From Rhodobacteraceae bacterium CCMM004 (GTDB taxonomy: Bacteria; Pseudomonadota; Alphaproteobacteria; Rhodobacterales; Rhodobacteraceae): a DNA stretch of 64,000 nt. The stretch spans positions 310,001 to 374,000 of the forward strand of contig RZWH01000001.1 in assembly GCA_004005435.1 (NCBI GenBank). The letters run 5' to 3'. This document shows, in pieces, positions 1 to 10,055 of this stretch (position 1 is the first letter of the stretch; every line of letters begins with the position of its first letter). Both the position numbers and the translations under genes were made by a program. The notes beneath the pieces were generated by a model, which searched no databases, was not told the origin of the DNA, and saw only the letters and a list, made by a program, of their open reading frames with translations.

Positions 1-721
1 CCGGGGATCAGGAGGCCCGCGCGGTCGACCACCGCCACCGGGCGGCAGCCGTGGGTCCGGTCCGCCCATTCCATTTCGGACGTCATCTCGGCCAGGTGGA
101 TCTGCACCCGGACCTCGGGCCGCGCCGCCGCCCAGTCGGCCACCCGCGCCATGACCGGGATGTCGGTGGAATAGGGCGCATGCGGCGCGATGGAGGCGAC
201 GATGCGGTCGTGGCCCGCGAACTCGTCCGCCAGCGCCGCAGTCAGCGCGAACCCCTCGTCCATGCTCGCATGGTCGGGCGGGTCGAAGTCGGCGAGCGTC
301 TGGCCCACCACCCCGCGCAGGCCGGCGGCGTCCAGGACGCGCCCCACCTCGGCCTCGAAGTAGTACATGTCCGCGGCGCAGGTGACGCCTCCGCGGATCA
401 TCTCCAGCGCCGCGAGCGTCGTGCCGATCCGCACCATCGCGGGCGTGACGAAGCGGCGTTCGAGCGGCAGGACGTAGCGGAACAGGCGGTCGTCCACATC
501 CTCGCCCAGCCCGCGAAACAGCGTCATCGGCAGGTGCGCGTGGGGGTTGACCATGCCGGGCATGACCACGTCGCCGTCCGCGTCGATGACCTCGTCCGCC
601 TCCGGCCCGGGACCGGGCCCGACGCTGGCGATGCGCGCGCCGTCGACCGAAACGTGGCCGCCCGCGATCACCGGCATCTCGGGGGTGCAGGGCAGGACCG
701 TGGCGTTGCGGATCGTCGTCG

Positions 722-725
<4 letters not shown>
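1..725 (-). CDS. Amidohydrolase of the cytosine/guanine/SAH-deaminase type, C-terminus beyond the window
   Basis: About 241 residues of a metal-dependent hydrolase are present; the 3' part lies left of base 1. The N-terminal half shows the small beta domain, then PGMVNPHAHLPM with the metal-binding HxH at residues 62-64, and a second metal histidine in IHLAEM near residue 210. The family (TrzA/SsnA/MtaD/guanine deaminase) hydrolyses amino groups on purines, pyrimidines or triazines in the cytoplasm. The start is GTG at 725, overlapping the stop of the upstream ABC ATPase by four bases (GTGA), so it is translationally coupled to a spermidine/putrescine-type importer. I infer that it acts on the imported compound; the exact substrate cannot be read from the sequence. 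Confidence 0.85.
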
Positions 726-1776
<1,051 letters not shown>

Positions 1777-1780
<4 letters not shown>

Positions 1781-2565
1781 TTGGCGAGGAACGTGAGGCC
1801 CAGCGTGCGCTCGACCACCGCCATCACCGCCACGGTCAGGACCATCAGAAGGACCGAGACCGAGGCGACGACCGGATCGAAGAACTGCTCCACATGGGCG
1901 AGGATCTGGATGGGCAGGGTCGAGATGCCCGGCCCGGTGAGAAAGAGCGACACCGAGACGTCGTTGATCGAGGTGATGAAGGCGAGGATGAAGGCCGCGA
2001 TCACCCCCGCCTGCACGTTCGGCAGCACGATGGTGAAGAAGGTCTTCACGGGCGGCGACCCGAGCGAGATCGCAGCCTCTTCGATGGAGAAGTCGAAGGA
2101 GGCCAGCGCGGCCGACACCACCCGCACCGCGTAGGGCAGGACGATCAGCGTGTGGCCGATGAGGAGCGCCCAGAACACCGGCACCCCCGCCCCAACCTGC
2201 ACCGAGCGCAGCAGGGAAAAGCCCAGCACGATCTCGGGCACCAGCACCGGCAGCACGAACAGGGTCGACAGCCACGACGGCAGCGCGATGCGGAAACGGT
2301 TGAGCGCATAGGCCGCCGGGATGCCGATCAACAGCGCCAGCAGGGTCGACAGGGTGGCCATCTGGAACGAGGTGATCATGGTGCGGCGAAAGGCCGACAT
2401 CTCGAAAATCCGCTCGAACCAGCGCAGCGTCAGGCCCTGGGGGGGAAAGGTCAGATAGGTGGTGTCGCTCAGCGACGCGCCGATGACGATCACCAAGGGT
2501 CCCATCAGAAAGATGTAGACCGCCACGGCGAAGGCGATGAGCCCCGGATGCAGTCGGCCGGTCAT
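1777..2565 (-). CDS. ABC transporter permease, PotC type
   Basis: A 262-residue inner-membrane protein with about six hydrophobic segments. The first begins near residue 8; a central EAA loop EEAAISLGSPPVKTFFTIV contacts the ATPase. Length and layout match the second permease of spermidine/putrescine importers (PotC). It overlaps both neighbours by four bases, so permease, permease and ATPase should be made in fixed proportion. The transported compound is inferred only from the family and from the linked amidohydrolase. Confidence 0.92.
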
Positions 2566-3386
2566 GTGGCCATCGGGTTCAGCCGCTTGGCCACCCGGGT
2601 CATGCCCAGGACCACCGCCAGCGTCACCGCCACCATGATCGCGGAAATCGTCGCCGCGCCGGGCCAGTCGAAGGCGACCATCGCCCGCTGGTGCAGGAGC
2701 GTGCCCATGACCATCTGCCGCTCGCCGCCCAGAAGCTGCGGCGTGGCGTAGGAGGTGAACGAGCCGGTGAAGACCAGGACCGCGCCGACGATCAGCCCCG
2801 GCACGGCGAGCGGAAAGATCACCTCGCGGAAGGTGGCGAACGGCCCGGCACCCAGAGACTGGGCGGCCTGGATCACGTCGTCGGGAATGTTCTCAAGCAC
2901 CCCCACCAGAGTCAACACCATCAACGGCACGAAGAGATAGACCATCGCGACGATCACCGAGCCTTGGGTATAGATCATCGGCAAGGGCTCGGCGGTGATG
3001 CCGAGACCCACCAGGGTGTTGTTCACGATGCCGTTGCGGCCCAGGATGATCAGCCAGGCGAAGGACCGCACCACCACCCCAGTCAGCAGCGGAAACACCG
3101 CCATGATGATCAGGATCGAGCGCCACCTGGGCGGCGCGCGGCTGACCACGTAGGCGGTGAGGAACCCGATCAGGAGCGACAGGATGGTGGTGGCGCCCGC
3201 GATCTCCAGCGTGCGGATCAGCACCGCGCGCCGGAATCCCGAGCCGAAGAAGGCGGCATAGGCCGCGAACGGCCCCTGCCCGGTCACGAAGGTGGCGGCG
3301 ATGGTCGCGGTGACGGGCACGATCAGGCACAGCGCGACCAGCAAGGTCGCGGGCGCCGACATGGTCCATCCCGCCAGCCGCTTCAT
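2562..3386 (-). CDS. ABC transporter permease, PotB type
   Basis: A 274-residue inner-membrane permease with an N-terminal signal-anchor segment (WTMSAPATLLVALCLIVPV) and a cytoplasmic EAA loop IQAAQSLGAGPFATFREVI. It pairs with the next permease to form the channel of a PotABCD-type importer. It starts 16 bases after the binding-protein stop and overlaps the second permease by four bases. As usual for the family, the two permeases differ in sequence, consistent with a heterodimeric channel. Confidence 0.92.
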   Translation of the reverse strand: MKRLAGWTMSAPATLLVALCLIVPVTATIAATFVTGQGPFAAYAAFFGSGFRRAVLIRTLEIAGATTILSLLIGFLTAYVVSRAPPRWRSILIIMAVFPLLTGVVVRSFAWLIILGRNGIVNNTLVGLGITAEPLPMIYTQGSVIVAMVYLFVPLMVLTLVGVLENIPDDVIQAAQSLGAGPFATFREVIFPLAVPGLIVGAVLVFTGSFTSYATPQLLGGERQMVMGTLLHQRAMVAFDWPGAATISAIMVAVTLAVVLGMTRVAKRLNPMAT

Positions 3387-3402
3387 CGCCCGGGGTCCTG
3401 GA

Positions 3403-4431
3403 TCAGAGGCCGAAGATCTCGTTCCAGCGGTCGATCCAGCCCGACTTGGCCGCGTTCATCTTCTCGTAGTCGATGCGCTTGAGCCCCTCGATCATCTCCG
3501 CCCCATAGGTCCAGCCCGCGGCGGCCTCGTCGGACAGCTCGACCGACGCCACGACGGGCGCGTCGACGCCGTTCTCGGCCAGGATCTTTTGCCGCTCGGG
3601 GTCGAGGATGAAGTTGATGAACTCGTGCGCGCGTTCGACGTTGGCGGCGCCGGTGGGGATGTTCACGGTGTTCAGCACCGCGATGTCGCCGTCCGCCAGG
3701 TCCGCCCATTCCACGGTTGGCACAGCGGCCTTCAGCCGGCCGAGGGCGAAGTCCTGGACCATCGACACCGCAATCTCACCGGTGGAGAAGAGGTTAATCA
3801 TCTCCGAGCCGGTGTTGTAGTTCTTGACCACGTTGGGCTTGAGCTTTTCCACCTCGGCGAAGGCCGCGTCGGCGTCCTCGAACGGATCGACCCCCGCCTT
3901 GTCGCCGGCGAGCATCACCACCATGGGCCCCGCGGTCGTGGTGATCCCAGGCAGCGAGACCGCGCTCGCCAGATCCTCGCGCCACAGGTCGTTCCACGAG
4001 GTGATCGGCGGGTCGACCTGGGCGGCGTCGTAGACGATGCCGATCCGGCCCACGGTATAGGCCGGACCATATTCGCCCTGGGGCGCCTGGGCCATCTCGT
4101 AGAGCCCGTCGATATTGGGGATCTTGGAGCGGTCGATGGGCTGAAACAGGCCCTCGGCGATGCCGAGCTGGCTGAAGCTGTCGGTGAGATAGATCACGTC
4201 GACGCCCGAGCCGCCGCGGATCTTGACCTTGTTCAGGCGGTCGGCGTTGTTGCCGGTCTCGAACACCAGTTCGCAGTCGCACTGCTCCTGGAACGGCTGG
4301 ACGATGAACTCGTCGAGCTTGTCGCCGTTGAAGCCCCACCACGACACGGTCAGCGTCTCGGCCGCCGCCGGGGCGGCGAGCAACGCAAGGGTGGCGGTGC
4401 CGCAAAGGGCCCGTGAGATGAGATCGGTCAT
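3403..4431 (-). CDS. Periplasmic substrate-binding protein, PotD type
   Basis: A 342-residue exported protein. The N-terminus carries a Sec signal peptide ending at LLAAPAAAE, followed by TLTVSWWGFNGDKLDEF, the start of a type II periplasmic-binding fold like PotD. A CDC pair lies near mature residue 30. The ATG at 4431 is preceded by a GGGGA ribosome site. It leads the operon binding protein-permease-permease-ATPase-amidohydrolase. The 170-bp space before it (4432-4601), after the kinase gene, holds a short ccggaattccgg palindrome but no gene. Its ligand is unknown; polyamines are one option, but the deaminase-type partner suggests an amino-substituted compound. Confidence 0.9.
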   Translation of the reverse strand: MTDLISRALCGTATLALLAAPAAAETLTVSWWGFNGDKLDEFIVQPFQEQCDCELVFETGNNADRLNKVKIRGGSGVDVIYLTDSFSQLGIAEGLFQPIDRSKIPNIDGLYEMAQAPQGEYGPAYTVGRIGIVYDAAQVDPPITSWNDLWREDLASAVSLPGITTTAGPMVVMLAGDKAGVDPFEDADAAFAEVEKLKPNVVKNYNTGSEMINLFSTGEIAVSMVQDFALGRLKAAVPTVEWADLADGDIAVLNTVNIPTGAANVERAHEFINFILDPERQKILAENGVDAPVVASVELSDEAAAGWTYGAEMIEGLKRIDYEKMNAAKSGWIDRWNEIFGL

Positions 4432-4601
4432 ATGTGCATCCCCGTCGGTGTGGTGGTCGGCCCCCCCGGCAGCGGCGCCGGGGGCCATGGCCGCAGTCTA
4501 GGCATGGGCGGCGAGGCGCCGCAAGCGCCGAAGAATTCGCCGATTGCCGGAATTCCGGGCCATCGGCCCGGGGAAGCGGCCGGCGCGGAGGACCGGACGG
4601 C

Positions 4602-6227
4602 TCACCCGCGCCCGGCGATGTGTTCGAAGAGCCGCGCGACCGCCTCGGCGCCGGGGTCGTTGTGGCCCGCGAGCTTGTCTTCCGAGACGTAGCTGGCGCG
4701 CCCCGCCTTGGCGCGGGTCATCTGGGCGGTGCGGTCGGCGCCCTCGCGCGCGGCCTGCGCCGCAGGGCCGAGGCCCTGGGGCAGCGCCTCCAGCGCCGGG
4801 AGGAGCGCGTCGATCATCGTGCGGTCGCCGGGCCGGGCGCCGCCCACCTGCTGGATCCGGTCGAGCCCGGCCTTGAGCGCGCCGGTAGCGTCGCGCCCGC
4901 CGCCAGAGGCGTCTCCGGCGGCGGCGAAGAAGATCGCCAACAGAACCCCAGACGAGCCGCCCATGGTCTGACTCAGCTCCAGCCCGATGGCGCGGTAGAG
5001 TTGCGTCAGGTCCGCCAGCGGCAGCCGGTCCATCGCGTCGAGCAACGCCCGCGCGGCCCCGGCCAATGTCGATCCGGTGTCGCCGTCGCCGGACTTGGCG
5101 TCGAGCGCGTTCAGATCGGTCTCGCACGCGATCAGCGCGGTGCAGACGTCGCGCAGGAACGCCTCGGTCGCGGCGTCCTCGGAGGCGATGGGCTGGATCG
5201 GGGCCAGCCCGTCGGGCAGCGGCACCGTCGCCACGTCGCCCACCGCGTGGCAGCCGGGCCAGGCCCAGGGCGCCACCGGCGCTTGCAACGCGGCCTCGTC
5301 CGCGCCGCCCACCGGGAGGAGCGAGACCGAAAAGCCCTGCATGTCGAGCGACGTCATCAGCGGCGCGGGTCCCACCAGCCACCGCACCTGCCCGCCGATG
5401 CGCGAGCGCACCAGCTCCTCGGCCAGCACGCCCATTTCCAGCGGCGTCGCGCCGCCGAGGTTGTTCAGCAGCGCCACATGCGGCCCCGACCCGATGTTCG
5501 GCGCCAGCCGGTCCACCACCATCTCCATCGCCTGGGCCGCGCCGTCGAAGTCCACCTGCTCGGCCCCCGCCTCGCCATGGATGCCGAGGCCCAGCTCGGC
5601 CTTGCCGCGGGCGATGCGGTCCTCCTTGGGCGAGCCGGGGACGGTGCAGGTGTCGAGGCTCATGCCGATGGAGACGACACCCTTGATCACCCGCTGCGCC
5701 GCGTCGGTCACGGTGTCGAGGTCGGCGCCGTCCTCGGCCAGGGCGCCCGCGATCTTGTGCACGAACAGCGTGCCCGCCACCCCGCGCGGCTGCGGCAGGT
5801 CGGGCAGCGCCACGTCGTCGTCCACCACCACCATCGACACCCGCAGGCCAAAGGCGCGCGCCCGCTCGGCGGCAAGGCCGAAGTTCAGGCGGTCGCCGGT
5901 GTAGTTTTTGACGATCAGCAGGCACCCCGCCTTGCCCGTCACCGCCAGGATCCCGGCTAGCACGGCGTCGACCGAGGGCGAGGCGAAGACATCGCCGCAG
6001 ACGGCGGCGGTCAGCATCCCCTGCCCGACGAAGCCCGCATGAGCCGGTTCGTGCCCCGACCCGCCGCCCGAGACCAGCGCGACCCTGGAGCGGTCCCAGT
6101 CGGTGCGCACCACCACCTTGATGTGGGGATAGCCGTCGAGCCGCGCCAGGCGTCCCCCGGCGGTGCGGAGCAAGCCGTCGATGGCCTCGGTGACAAGGGT
6201 TTCCTTGCGGTTGATGAACTGGGCCAT
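4602..6227 (-). CDS. Fused ATP-dependent dihydroxyacetone-type kinase (DhaK-DhaL)
   Basis: A 541-residue single-chain kinase, close to the roughly 550 residues of Citrobacter-type DAK. The N-terminal DhaK half has GGGSGHEPAHAGFVG near residue 55 and LGIHGEAG near residue 215, which supplies the histidine that covalently holds the ketone substrate. The DhaL half has SGDGDTGSTL and MGGSSGVLL nucleotide-binding loops and GDRTMIDAL. The family phosphorylates dihydroxyacetone and, in some members, erythrulose-type ketoses. It ends the LacI-controlled importer operon, ten bases after the second ATPase, so it probably traps the imported sugar after oxidation or isomerisation. There is no PTS DhaM partner here, consistent with ATP use. 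Confidence 0.93.
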   Translation of the reverse strand: MAQFINRKETLVTEAIDGLLRTAGGRLARLDGYPHIKVVVRTDWDRSRVALVSGGGSGHEPAHAGFVGQGMLTAAVCGDVFASPSVDAVLAGILAVTGKAGCLLIVKNYTGDRLNFGLAAERARAFGLRVSMVVVDDDVALPDLPQPRGVAGTLFVHKIAGALAEDGADLDTVTDAAQRVIKGVVSIGMSLDTCTVPGSPKEDRIARGKAELGLGIHGEAGAEQVDFDGAAQAMEMVVDRLAPNIGSGPHVALLNNLGGATPLEMGVLAEELVRSRIGGQVRWLVGPAPLMTSLDMQGFSVSLLPVGGADEAALQAPVAPWAWPGCHAVGDVATVPLPDGLAPIQPIASEDAATEAFLRDVCTALIACETDLNALDAKSGDGDTGSTLAGAARALLDAMDRLPLADLTQLYRAIGLELSQTMGGSSGVLLAIFFAAAGDASGGGRDATGALKAGLDRIQQVGGARPGDRTMIDALLPALEALPQGLGPAAQAAREGADRTAQMTRAKAGRASYVSEDKLAGHNDPGAEAVARLFEHIAGRG

Positions 6228-6237
6228 CGCCGTCTCC

Positions 6238-7233
6238 TCAGGTGATGCGGGCGCCGCGGGCGTCGAAATAGAGCGGGTTGCGGGGGGCGACCGCGACGGT
6301 GTCGCCGGGGCCGAGGTCGGTGTGGACGTCCGTGAGCGTGATCACGTCGTGGCCGTCGAGGGTCAGGTGCAGGCGGGTCTGGTCGCCCAGGTGCTCGACC
6401 CGGACGACGCGCGCCGGTTGACCCTCGCCCTGTGCAATGTGCTCGGGGCGCAGGCCGATGGTCTTGGCCCCCGCAGGCGCCCCGGGAAACAGGCCCGCAG
6501 GCAGCGCGTTGATCCGCGGCAGGCCCAGCCGCCCGGCGACGTAGAGCGAGGCGGGGTTTTCGTAGATCTCCTTGGGCGGGCCGAACTGCACCAGCCGCCC
6601 GCGGTCCAGCACCCCCACATGGGTCGCCATGGTCATCGCCTCGATCTGATCGTGGGTGACGTAGAGCAGGGTCGCGCCGAGGTCGGCCTGGATACGTTTC
6701 AGCTCGATCCGCAGGTCCGAGCGCAGCTTGGCGTCGAGCGACGACAGCGGCTCGTCCATCAGGAAAAGCTGCGGCTGGCGCACCAGCGCGCGGCCGATGG
6801 ACACGCGCTGCATCTCGCCCCCCGACAGCGCGGTGGCCTTGTTGTCGAGCTTGTGGGCGATGTGCAGGACCTCGGCCACCTCGCGGACGCGGGCCGCGAT
6901 CGCGTCCTTCGGCGTCTTGAGGATGGGCGAGCGCAGGGGGAAGGCCAGGTTGTCGCGCACCGTCATGTGCGGGTAGAGCGAGTACTGCTGGAACACCATC
7001 GCCACGTCGCGCTGGGCCGGGGTCAGGTCGTTGACCACGTGCCCGCCGATGGCGATTTCGCCCGCGTCCGGCGTCTCCAGCCCCGAGATCAGGCGCAGGG
7101 TGGTGGTCTTGCCCGCGCCGGTCGGCCCCAGCAGCACCACGAAGGCGCCGTCCGGCACGGTCAGCGTCACGTCCTCGATGCCGACGTCGCGGCCGAACCG
7201 CTTGGTCACGCCGGTCAGCCGCACCTCAGCCAT
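6238..7233 (-). CDS. Sugar/polyol ABC transporter ATPase (second of pair)
   Basis: A 331-residue ATPase with Walker A GPTGAGKTT near residue 36, Q-loop VFQQYSLYPHM, signature LSGGEMQRVSIGRA, Walker B LFLMDEPLSSLD and a C-terminal TOBE-like domain, as in UgpC/MalK. It overlaps the upstream ATPase gene by eight bases. Two non-identical ATPases in one importer are typical of glycerol-type GlpS/GlpT systems, where each subunit of the ATPase dimer is encoded separately. The dhaK-like kinase follows ten bases later. Confidence 0.92.
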   Translation of the reverse strand: MAEVRLTGVTKRFGRDVGIEDVTLTVPDGAFVVLLGPTGAGKTTTLRLISGLETPDAGEIAIGGHVVNDLTPAQRDVAMVFQQYSLYPHMTVRDNLAFPLRSPILKTPKDAIAARVREVAEVLHIAHKLDNKATALSGGEMQRVSIGRALVRQPQLFLMDEPLSSLDAKLRSDLRIELKRIQADLGATLLYVTHDQIEAMTMATHVGVLDRGRLVQFGPPKEIYENPASLYVAGRLGLPRINALPAGLFPGAPAGAKTIGLRPEHIAQGEGQPARVVRVEHLGDQTRLHLTLDGHDVITLTDVHTDLGPGDTVAVAPRNPLYFDARGARIT

Positions 7234-8320
7234 GGAGCACCCCTTCGTTCAGGTCCGAGCGCAGGGCGCGGCCCGAGGCGCGGTCGAAGAGCGTCACCGT
7301 GGCGCCGTTGAAGTCCACGCCGACCAGGTCGCCCACGGCCGCGGGGCGGTCCGAGGGGATGCGCGCCTTGACCTCGCCGTTGGGCGTCTCCAGCGTCACG
7401 ATCTGGGTGGTGCCCAGATACTCGGTCGCCAGGATCCGGCCGCGATAGGCGCCCTCGTCGGACAGGTGCACATGTTCGGGGCGCACGCCAAAGACCATGT
7501 CGCCGTCGAAGGGCTCGCGCATCTCGGGCACGGCAAAGTCCCGGCCCTTGAGCGCCACATGGGTCGCCCCCGCCTCGACGCTGCCCGCAAAGCGCAGGAA
7601 GTTCATCGGCGGCGAGCCGATGAACTCGGCCACGAACAGGGTCGCGGGCTTGTCGTAGATGTCTTGCGGCGCGCCGAACTGCTCGATCACGCCGTGGTTC
7701 ATGACGACGATCTTGTCGCCCATCTGCATCGCTTCCAGCTGGTCGTGGGTGACATAGACCGTGGTCGCCCCCATCCGGTCGTGCAGCGCGCGCAGCTCTT
7801 CGGCCATCCGCTCGCGGAACTCAGCGTCGAGCGCGCCCAGCGGCTCGTCCATCATGAAGGCCTTGGGCTCGCGCACGATGGCGCGGCCCAGCGCCACGCG
7901 CTGCCGGTCGCCGCCCGACAGGCCGCCCACGGGACGGTCCAGGATGTCCTCGATCCCGAGGATGCGCGCGACCTCGGCCACCTTTTCCTTGACCCGGGCG
8001 CGCTTCATCCCCTGGCTGACCAGCGGATACGAGATGTTGCGACGCACGTTCATGTGCGGATAGAGCGCGAACATCTGGAAGACGAAGGCGATGTCGCGCT
8101 GGCTGGCGGGCCGCTGCGCCACGTCCTCGCCGTCGATGTAGATCTCGCCGCTGGTGGGCAGCTCCAGCCCCGCGATCATCCTCAGCGTCGTGGTCTTGCC
8201 GCAGCCGGACGGCCCCAGCAGCATGAAGAACTCGCCGTCGCGGATGGTGAACGACGACGACTGCACCGCGGTAAAGTCGCCGAAGTCCTTGCGCAGGTTG
8301 CGGATTTCGATGTCGGCCAT
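7226..8320 (-). CDS. Sugar/polyol ABC transporter ATPase (first of pair)
   Basis: A 364-residue cytoplasmic ATPase. Walker A is GPSGCGKTT near residue 37; the Q-loop is VFQMFALYPHM; the signature reads LSGGDRQRVALGRA, with aspartate where glutamine is usual; Walker B is AFMMDEPLGALD. A MalK-like TOBE domain follows. The ATG at 8320 overlaps the stop of the VOC gene (TGATG). It is the heteromeric partner of the following ATPase in the same importer. Substrate inferred as a polyol or related sugar from the GlpS/GlpT-like pairing and the DUF2160 neighbour. Confidence 0.92.
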   Translation of the reverse strand: MADIEIRNLRKDFGDFTAVQSSSFTIRDGEFFMLLGPSGCGKTTTLRMIAGLELPTSGEIYIDGEDVAQRPASQRDIAFVFQMFALYPHMNVRRNISYPLVSQGMKRARVKEKVAEVARILGIEDILDRPVGGLSGGDRQRVALGRAIVREPKAFMMDEPLGALDAEFRERMAEELRALHDRMGATTVYVTHDQLEAMQMGDKIVVMNHGVIEQFGAPQDIYDKPATLFVAEFIGSPPMNFLRFAGSVEAGATHVALKGRDFAVPEMREPFDGDMVFGVRPEHVHLSDEGAYRGRILATEYLGTTQIVTLETPNGEVKARIPSDRPAAVGDLVGVDFNGATVTLFDRASGRALRSDLNEGVLHG

Positions 8321-8667
8321 CAGCGGTCCGTCCGCGGTTGGGCGAGGACCACGAGGTTGCCGTCCGGGTCGGTCAGCTGCATGACGGACACCGCATCGCC
8401 GGGTTCGACCGCCGCGGTCTCGACGATGGATCCGTCCAGCCGGTCGCGTTCGGCGGCGAGGTCCCCGACGATCAGCGTCAGGGTCCCCCGGCCCGCCTTC
8501 TGCGAATCCTCGAACAGTTGCAGGCCCGCGGCAGAGCCGTGGTGCCATTCGGCGAGGCCCTCCATCGGCTCGGCATCCGCGGGGCGGCCGAACAGCGTCT
8601 CGAACCACGGACGCGCCCGGGCCAGATCGCGGCAGCACAGCTGCGCATAGATGGCGGTCAGGTCCAT
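8320..8667 (-). CDS. VOC (glyoxalase/bleomycin-resistance) superfamily protein inside the importer operon
   Basis: A 115-residue single-domain VOC protein: AIYAQLCCRDLARARPWFE at the N-terminus and VMQLTDPDGNLVVLAQP near the C-terminus, the standard paired beta-alpha-beta-beta-beta halves. VOC proteins bind a metal for isomerase, lyase or dioxygenase chemistry, but some only bind ligands. The usual metal residues are not obvious here, since the N-terminal position is Q rather than H. It lies two bases after the DUF2160 gene and shares a TGATG overlap with the first ATPase, so it is a fixed member of the operon. Its role is unknown; sugar epimerisation is one possibility. Confidence 0.75.
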   Translation of the reverse strand: MDLTAIYAQLCCRDLARARPWFETLFGRPADAEPMEGLAEWHHGSAAGLQLFEDSQKAGRGTLTLIVGDLAAERDRLDGSIVETAAVEPGDAVSVMQLTDPDGNLVVLAQPRTDR

Positions 8668-8669
8668 GC

Positions 8670-8978
8670 TCAGTCGCCCTCGGGGAAATGGCTGACGACG
8701 ATGAAGCCGACGGTGCCGATCAGGATGACGATGAAGCTGTAGGTGTAGAGCCACAGCGCGAAGGGCTGCATCAGCATCACCACGCCGACGCCGATGGTGA
8801 TCGACGCCGCCATCTCCCACGGGCCGCGGATGAAGATGCGGGACGCAGGGTGCGCGCGGTAGCCCGCGTCGGGCTCGCCGCGGGTGTCCTCGACCACGGG
8901 CTTGGGCGTGCCCCGGGCCTCGCGCCGCTCTTGCGCGTCGGTCAGGCTCTCGTCGGGGTCGAAGGGGGACCGGGTCAT
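8670..8978 (-). CDS. Small inner-membrane protein, DUF2160 type
   Basis: A 102-residue protein with a charged N-terminal half and two hydrophobic segments in the C-terminal half (from about residue 58 and from about residue 78), ending SHFPEGD. It matches the DUF2160 small membrane proteins that accompany glycerol-type ABC importers in alphaproteobacteria. It overlaps the preceding permease by four bases (ATGA). Function is unproven: it may be an accessory membrane subunit of the importer. The gene is easily missed because the same DNA is open in another frame of the permease. Confidence 0.8.
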   Translation of the reverse strand: MTRSPFDPDESLTDAQERREARGTPKPVVEDTRGEPDAGYRAHPASRIFIRGPWEMAASITIGVGVVMLMQPFALWLYTYSFIVILIGTVGFIVVSHFPEGD

Positions 8979-9913
8979 TTGCGGACGGCTCCGAATGTGA
9001 TCCCGCGCAGCAGGTGCTTGCGCAGCAGGATGGTGAAGACCATGACCGGGATCAGGAACAGCGTCGCGCCCGCCGCCACCGCCGGCCAGTCCTGTCCGCC
9101 CACACCGATGATCGTCGGGATGAAGGGCGGCGCGGTCTGCGCCGTCCCGGAGGTCAGCAGGACCGCGAAGGCGTATTCGTTCCACGCAAAGATCAGGCAG
9201 AAGATCGCGGTCGACGCGATGCCGGTCGCCGCCTGGGGCAGCACCACCTTCATGAACGCCTGGAACCGGGTGTAGCCGTCGATCAGCGCCGCCTCCTCGT
9301 ATTCGCGCGGGATGCCGTCGATGAAGGATTTCATCAGCCAGACGGCCAGCGAGATGTTCACCGCCGTGTAGAGCAGGATCATCCCCAGATGCGTGTCGCT
9401 GAGGCCGAGGCTGCGGAACATCAGGAAGATCGGGATCGCGACGGCGATGGGCGGCATCATCCGGGTGGACAGGATGAAGAACATCAGGTCGTCCTTCAGC
9501 GGCACCCGGAACCGCGAGAAGGCATAGGCCGCCATGGTGCCGAGGAACACCGCGAGGAACGTCGAGCCGAAGCCGATAATGACCGAGTTCAGGAACCGCT
9601 CGCCGTAGCGCGAGGGGCCGACGATGACCATGTCGTACTGGCGCACGATCTCGTCCGCCCAGGTCTGGGGCGGGTTGGCGGCCAGATACTCCTCGGTCTG
9701 GCGGGTGCGGGTGGTGAAGAGGTTGACGTAGCCTTCGAGCGTCGGCTCGAACACGATCTTGGGCGGGTAGGAGATGGCGTCGGACGGCGACTTGAACCCG
9801 GTGGCGATGATCCAGACCAAGGGCAGGATGGTGATGACCGCGTAGAGGATGACCAGCGTGCCCGCGACCCATTTCTGCCGCGGCGAGGGTTCGGTGATGG
9901 AGTAGCTGCTCAT
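8975..9913 (-). CDS. Carbohydrate ABC transporter permease, MalG/GlpQ type
   Basis: A 312-residue inner-membrane permease starting at the ATG at 9913 behind AGGGG. A first membrane segment lies near residue 18 (LVILYAVITILPLVWIIATG). A periplasmic stretch of roughly 70 residues follows, then the remaining segments. The EAA loop is EYEEAALIDGYTRFQAFMKV. It is the second channel subunit of the polyol/sugar importer. A start six codons upstream (GTG-like) is possible, but the chosen one has the better ribosome site. Confidence 0.92.
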   Translation of the reverse strand: MSSYSITEPSPRQKWVAGTLVILYAVITILPLVWIIATGFKSPSDAISYPPKIVFEPTLEGYVNLFTTRTRQTEEYLAANPPQTWADEIVRQYDMVIVGPSRYGERFLNSVIIGFGSTFLAVFLGTMAAYAFSRFRVPLKDDLMFFILSTRMMPPIAVAIPIFLMFRSLGLSDTHLGMILLYTAVNISLAVWLMKSFIDGIPREYEEAALIDGYTRFQAFMKVVLPQAATGIASTAIFCLIFAWNEYAFAVLLTSGTAQTAPPFIPTIIGVGGQDWPAVAAGATLFLIPVMVFTILLRKHLLRGITFGAVRK

Positions 9914-9945
9914 GAATGAACCCCTGGACACGTGAGCGCATCAGA

Positions 9946-10030
9946 GGGTGACGGCCGCACCGCGGGGTGGCCGGAACGGCCGCCCCGGGGGGGCGGTGCG
10001 GCCGTCACCCGGGACGCACGCGTCCCGGGT
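9946..10030. repeat. Two consecutive perfect hairpins between the permease genes
   Basis: Positions 9946-9963 and 9993-10010 form a perfect 18-bp inverted repeat. Immediately after it, acccgggacg (10007-10016) and cgtcccgggt (10021-10030) form a second 10-bp hairpin with a 4-base loop. They fill most of the 142-bp space between two cotranscribed permease genes. On the mRNA they would form two strong stem-loops. I infer an intra-operon processing, stability or partial-termination element. No transposase-like sequence is linked. Confidence 0.8.
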
Positions 10031-10055
10031 GCGAAAAGGGGAGTCCGGACGCTCA

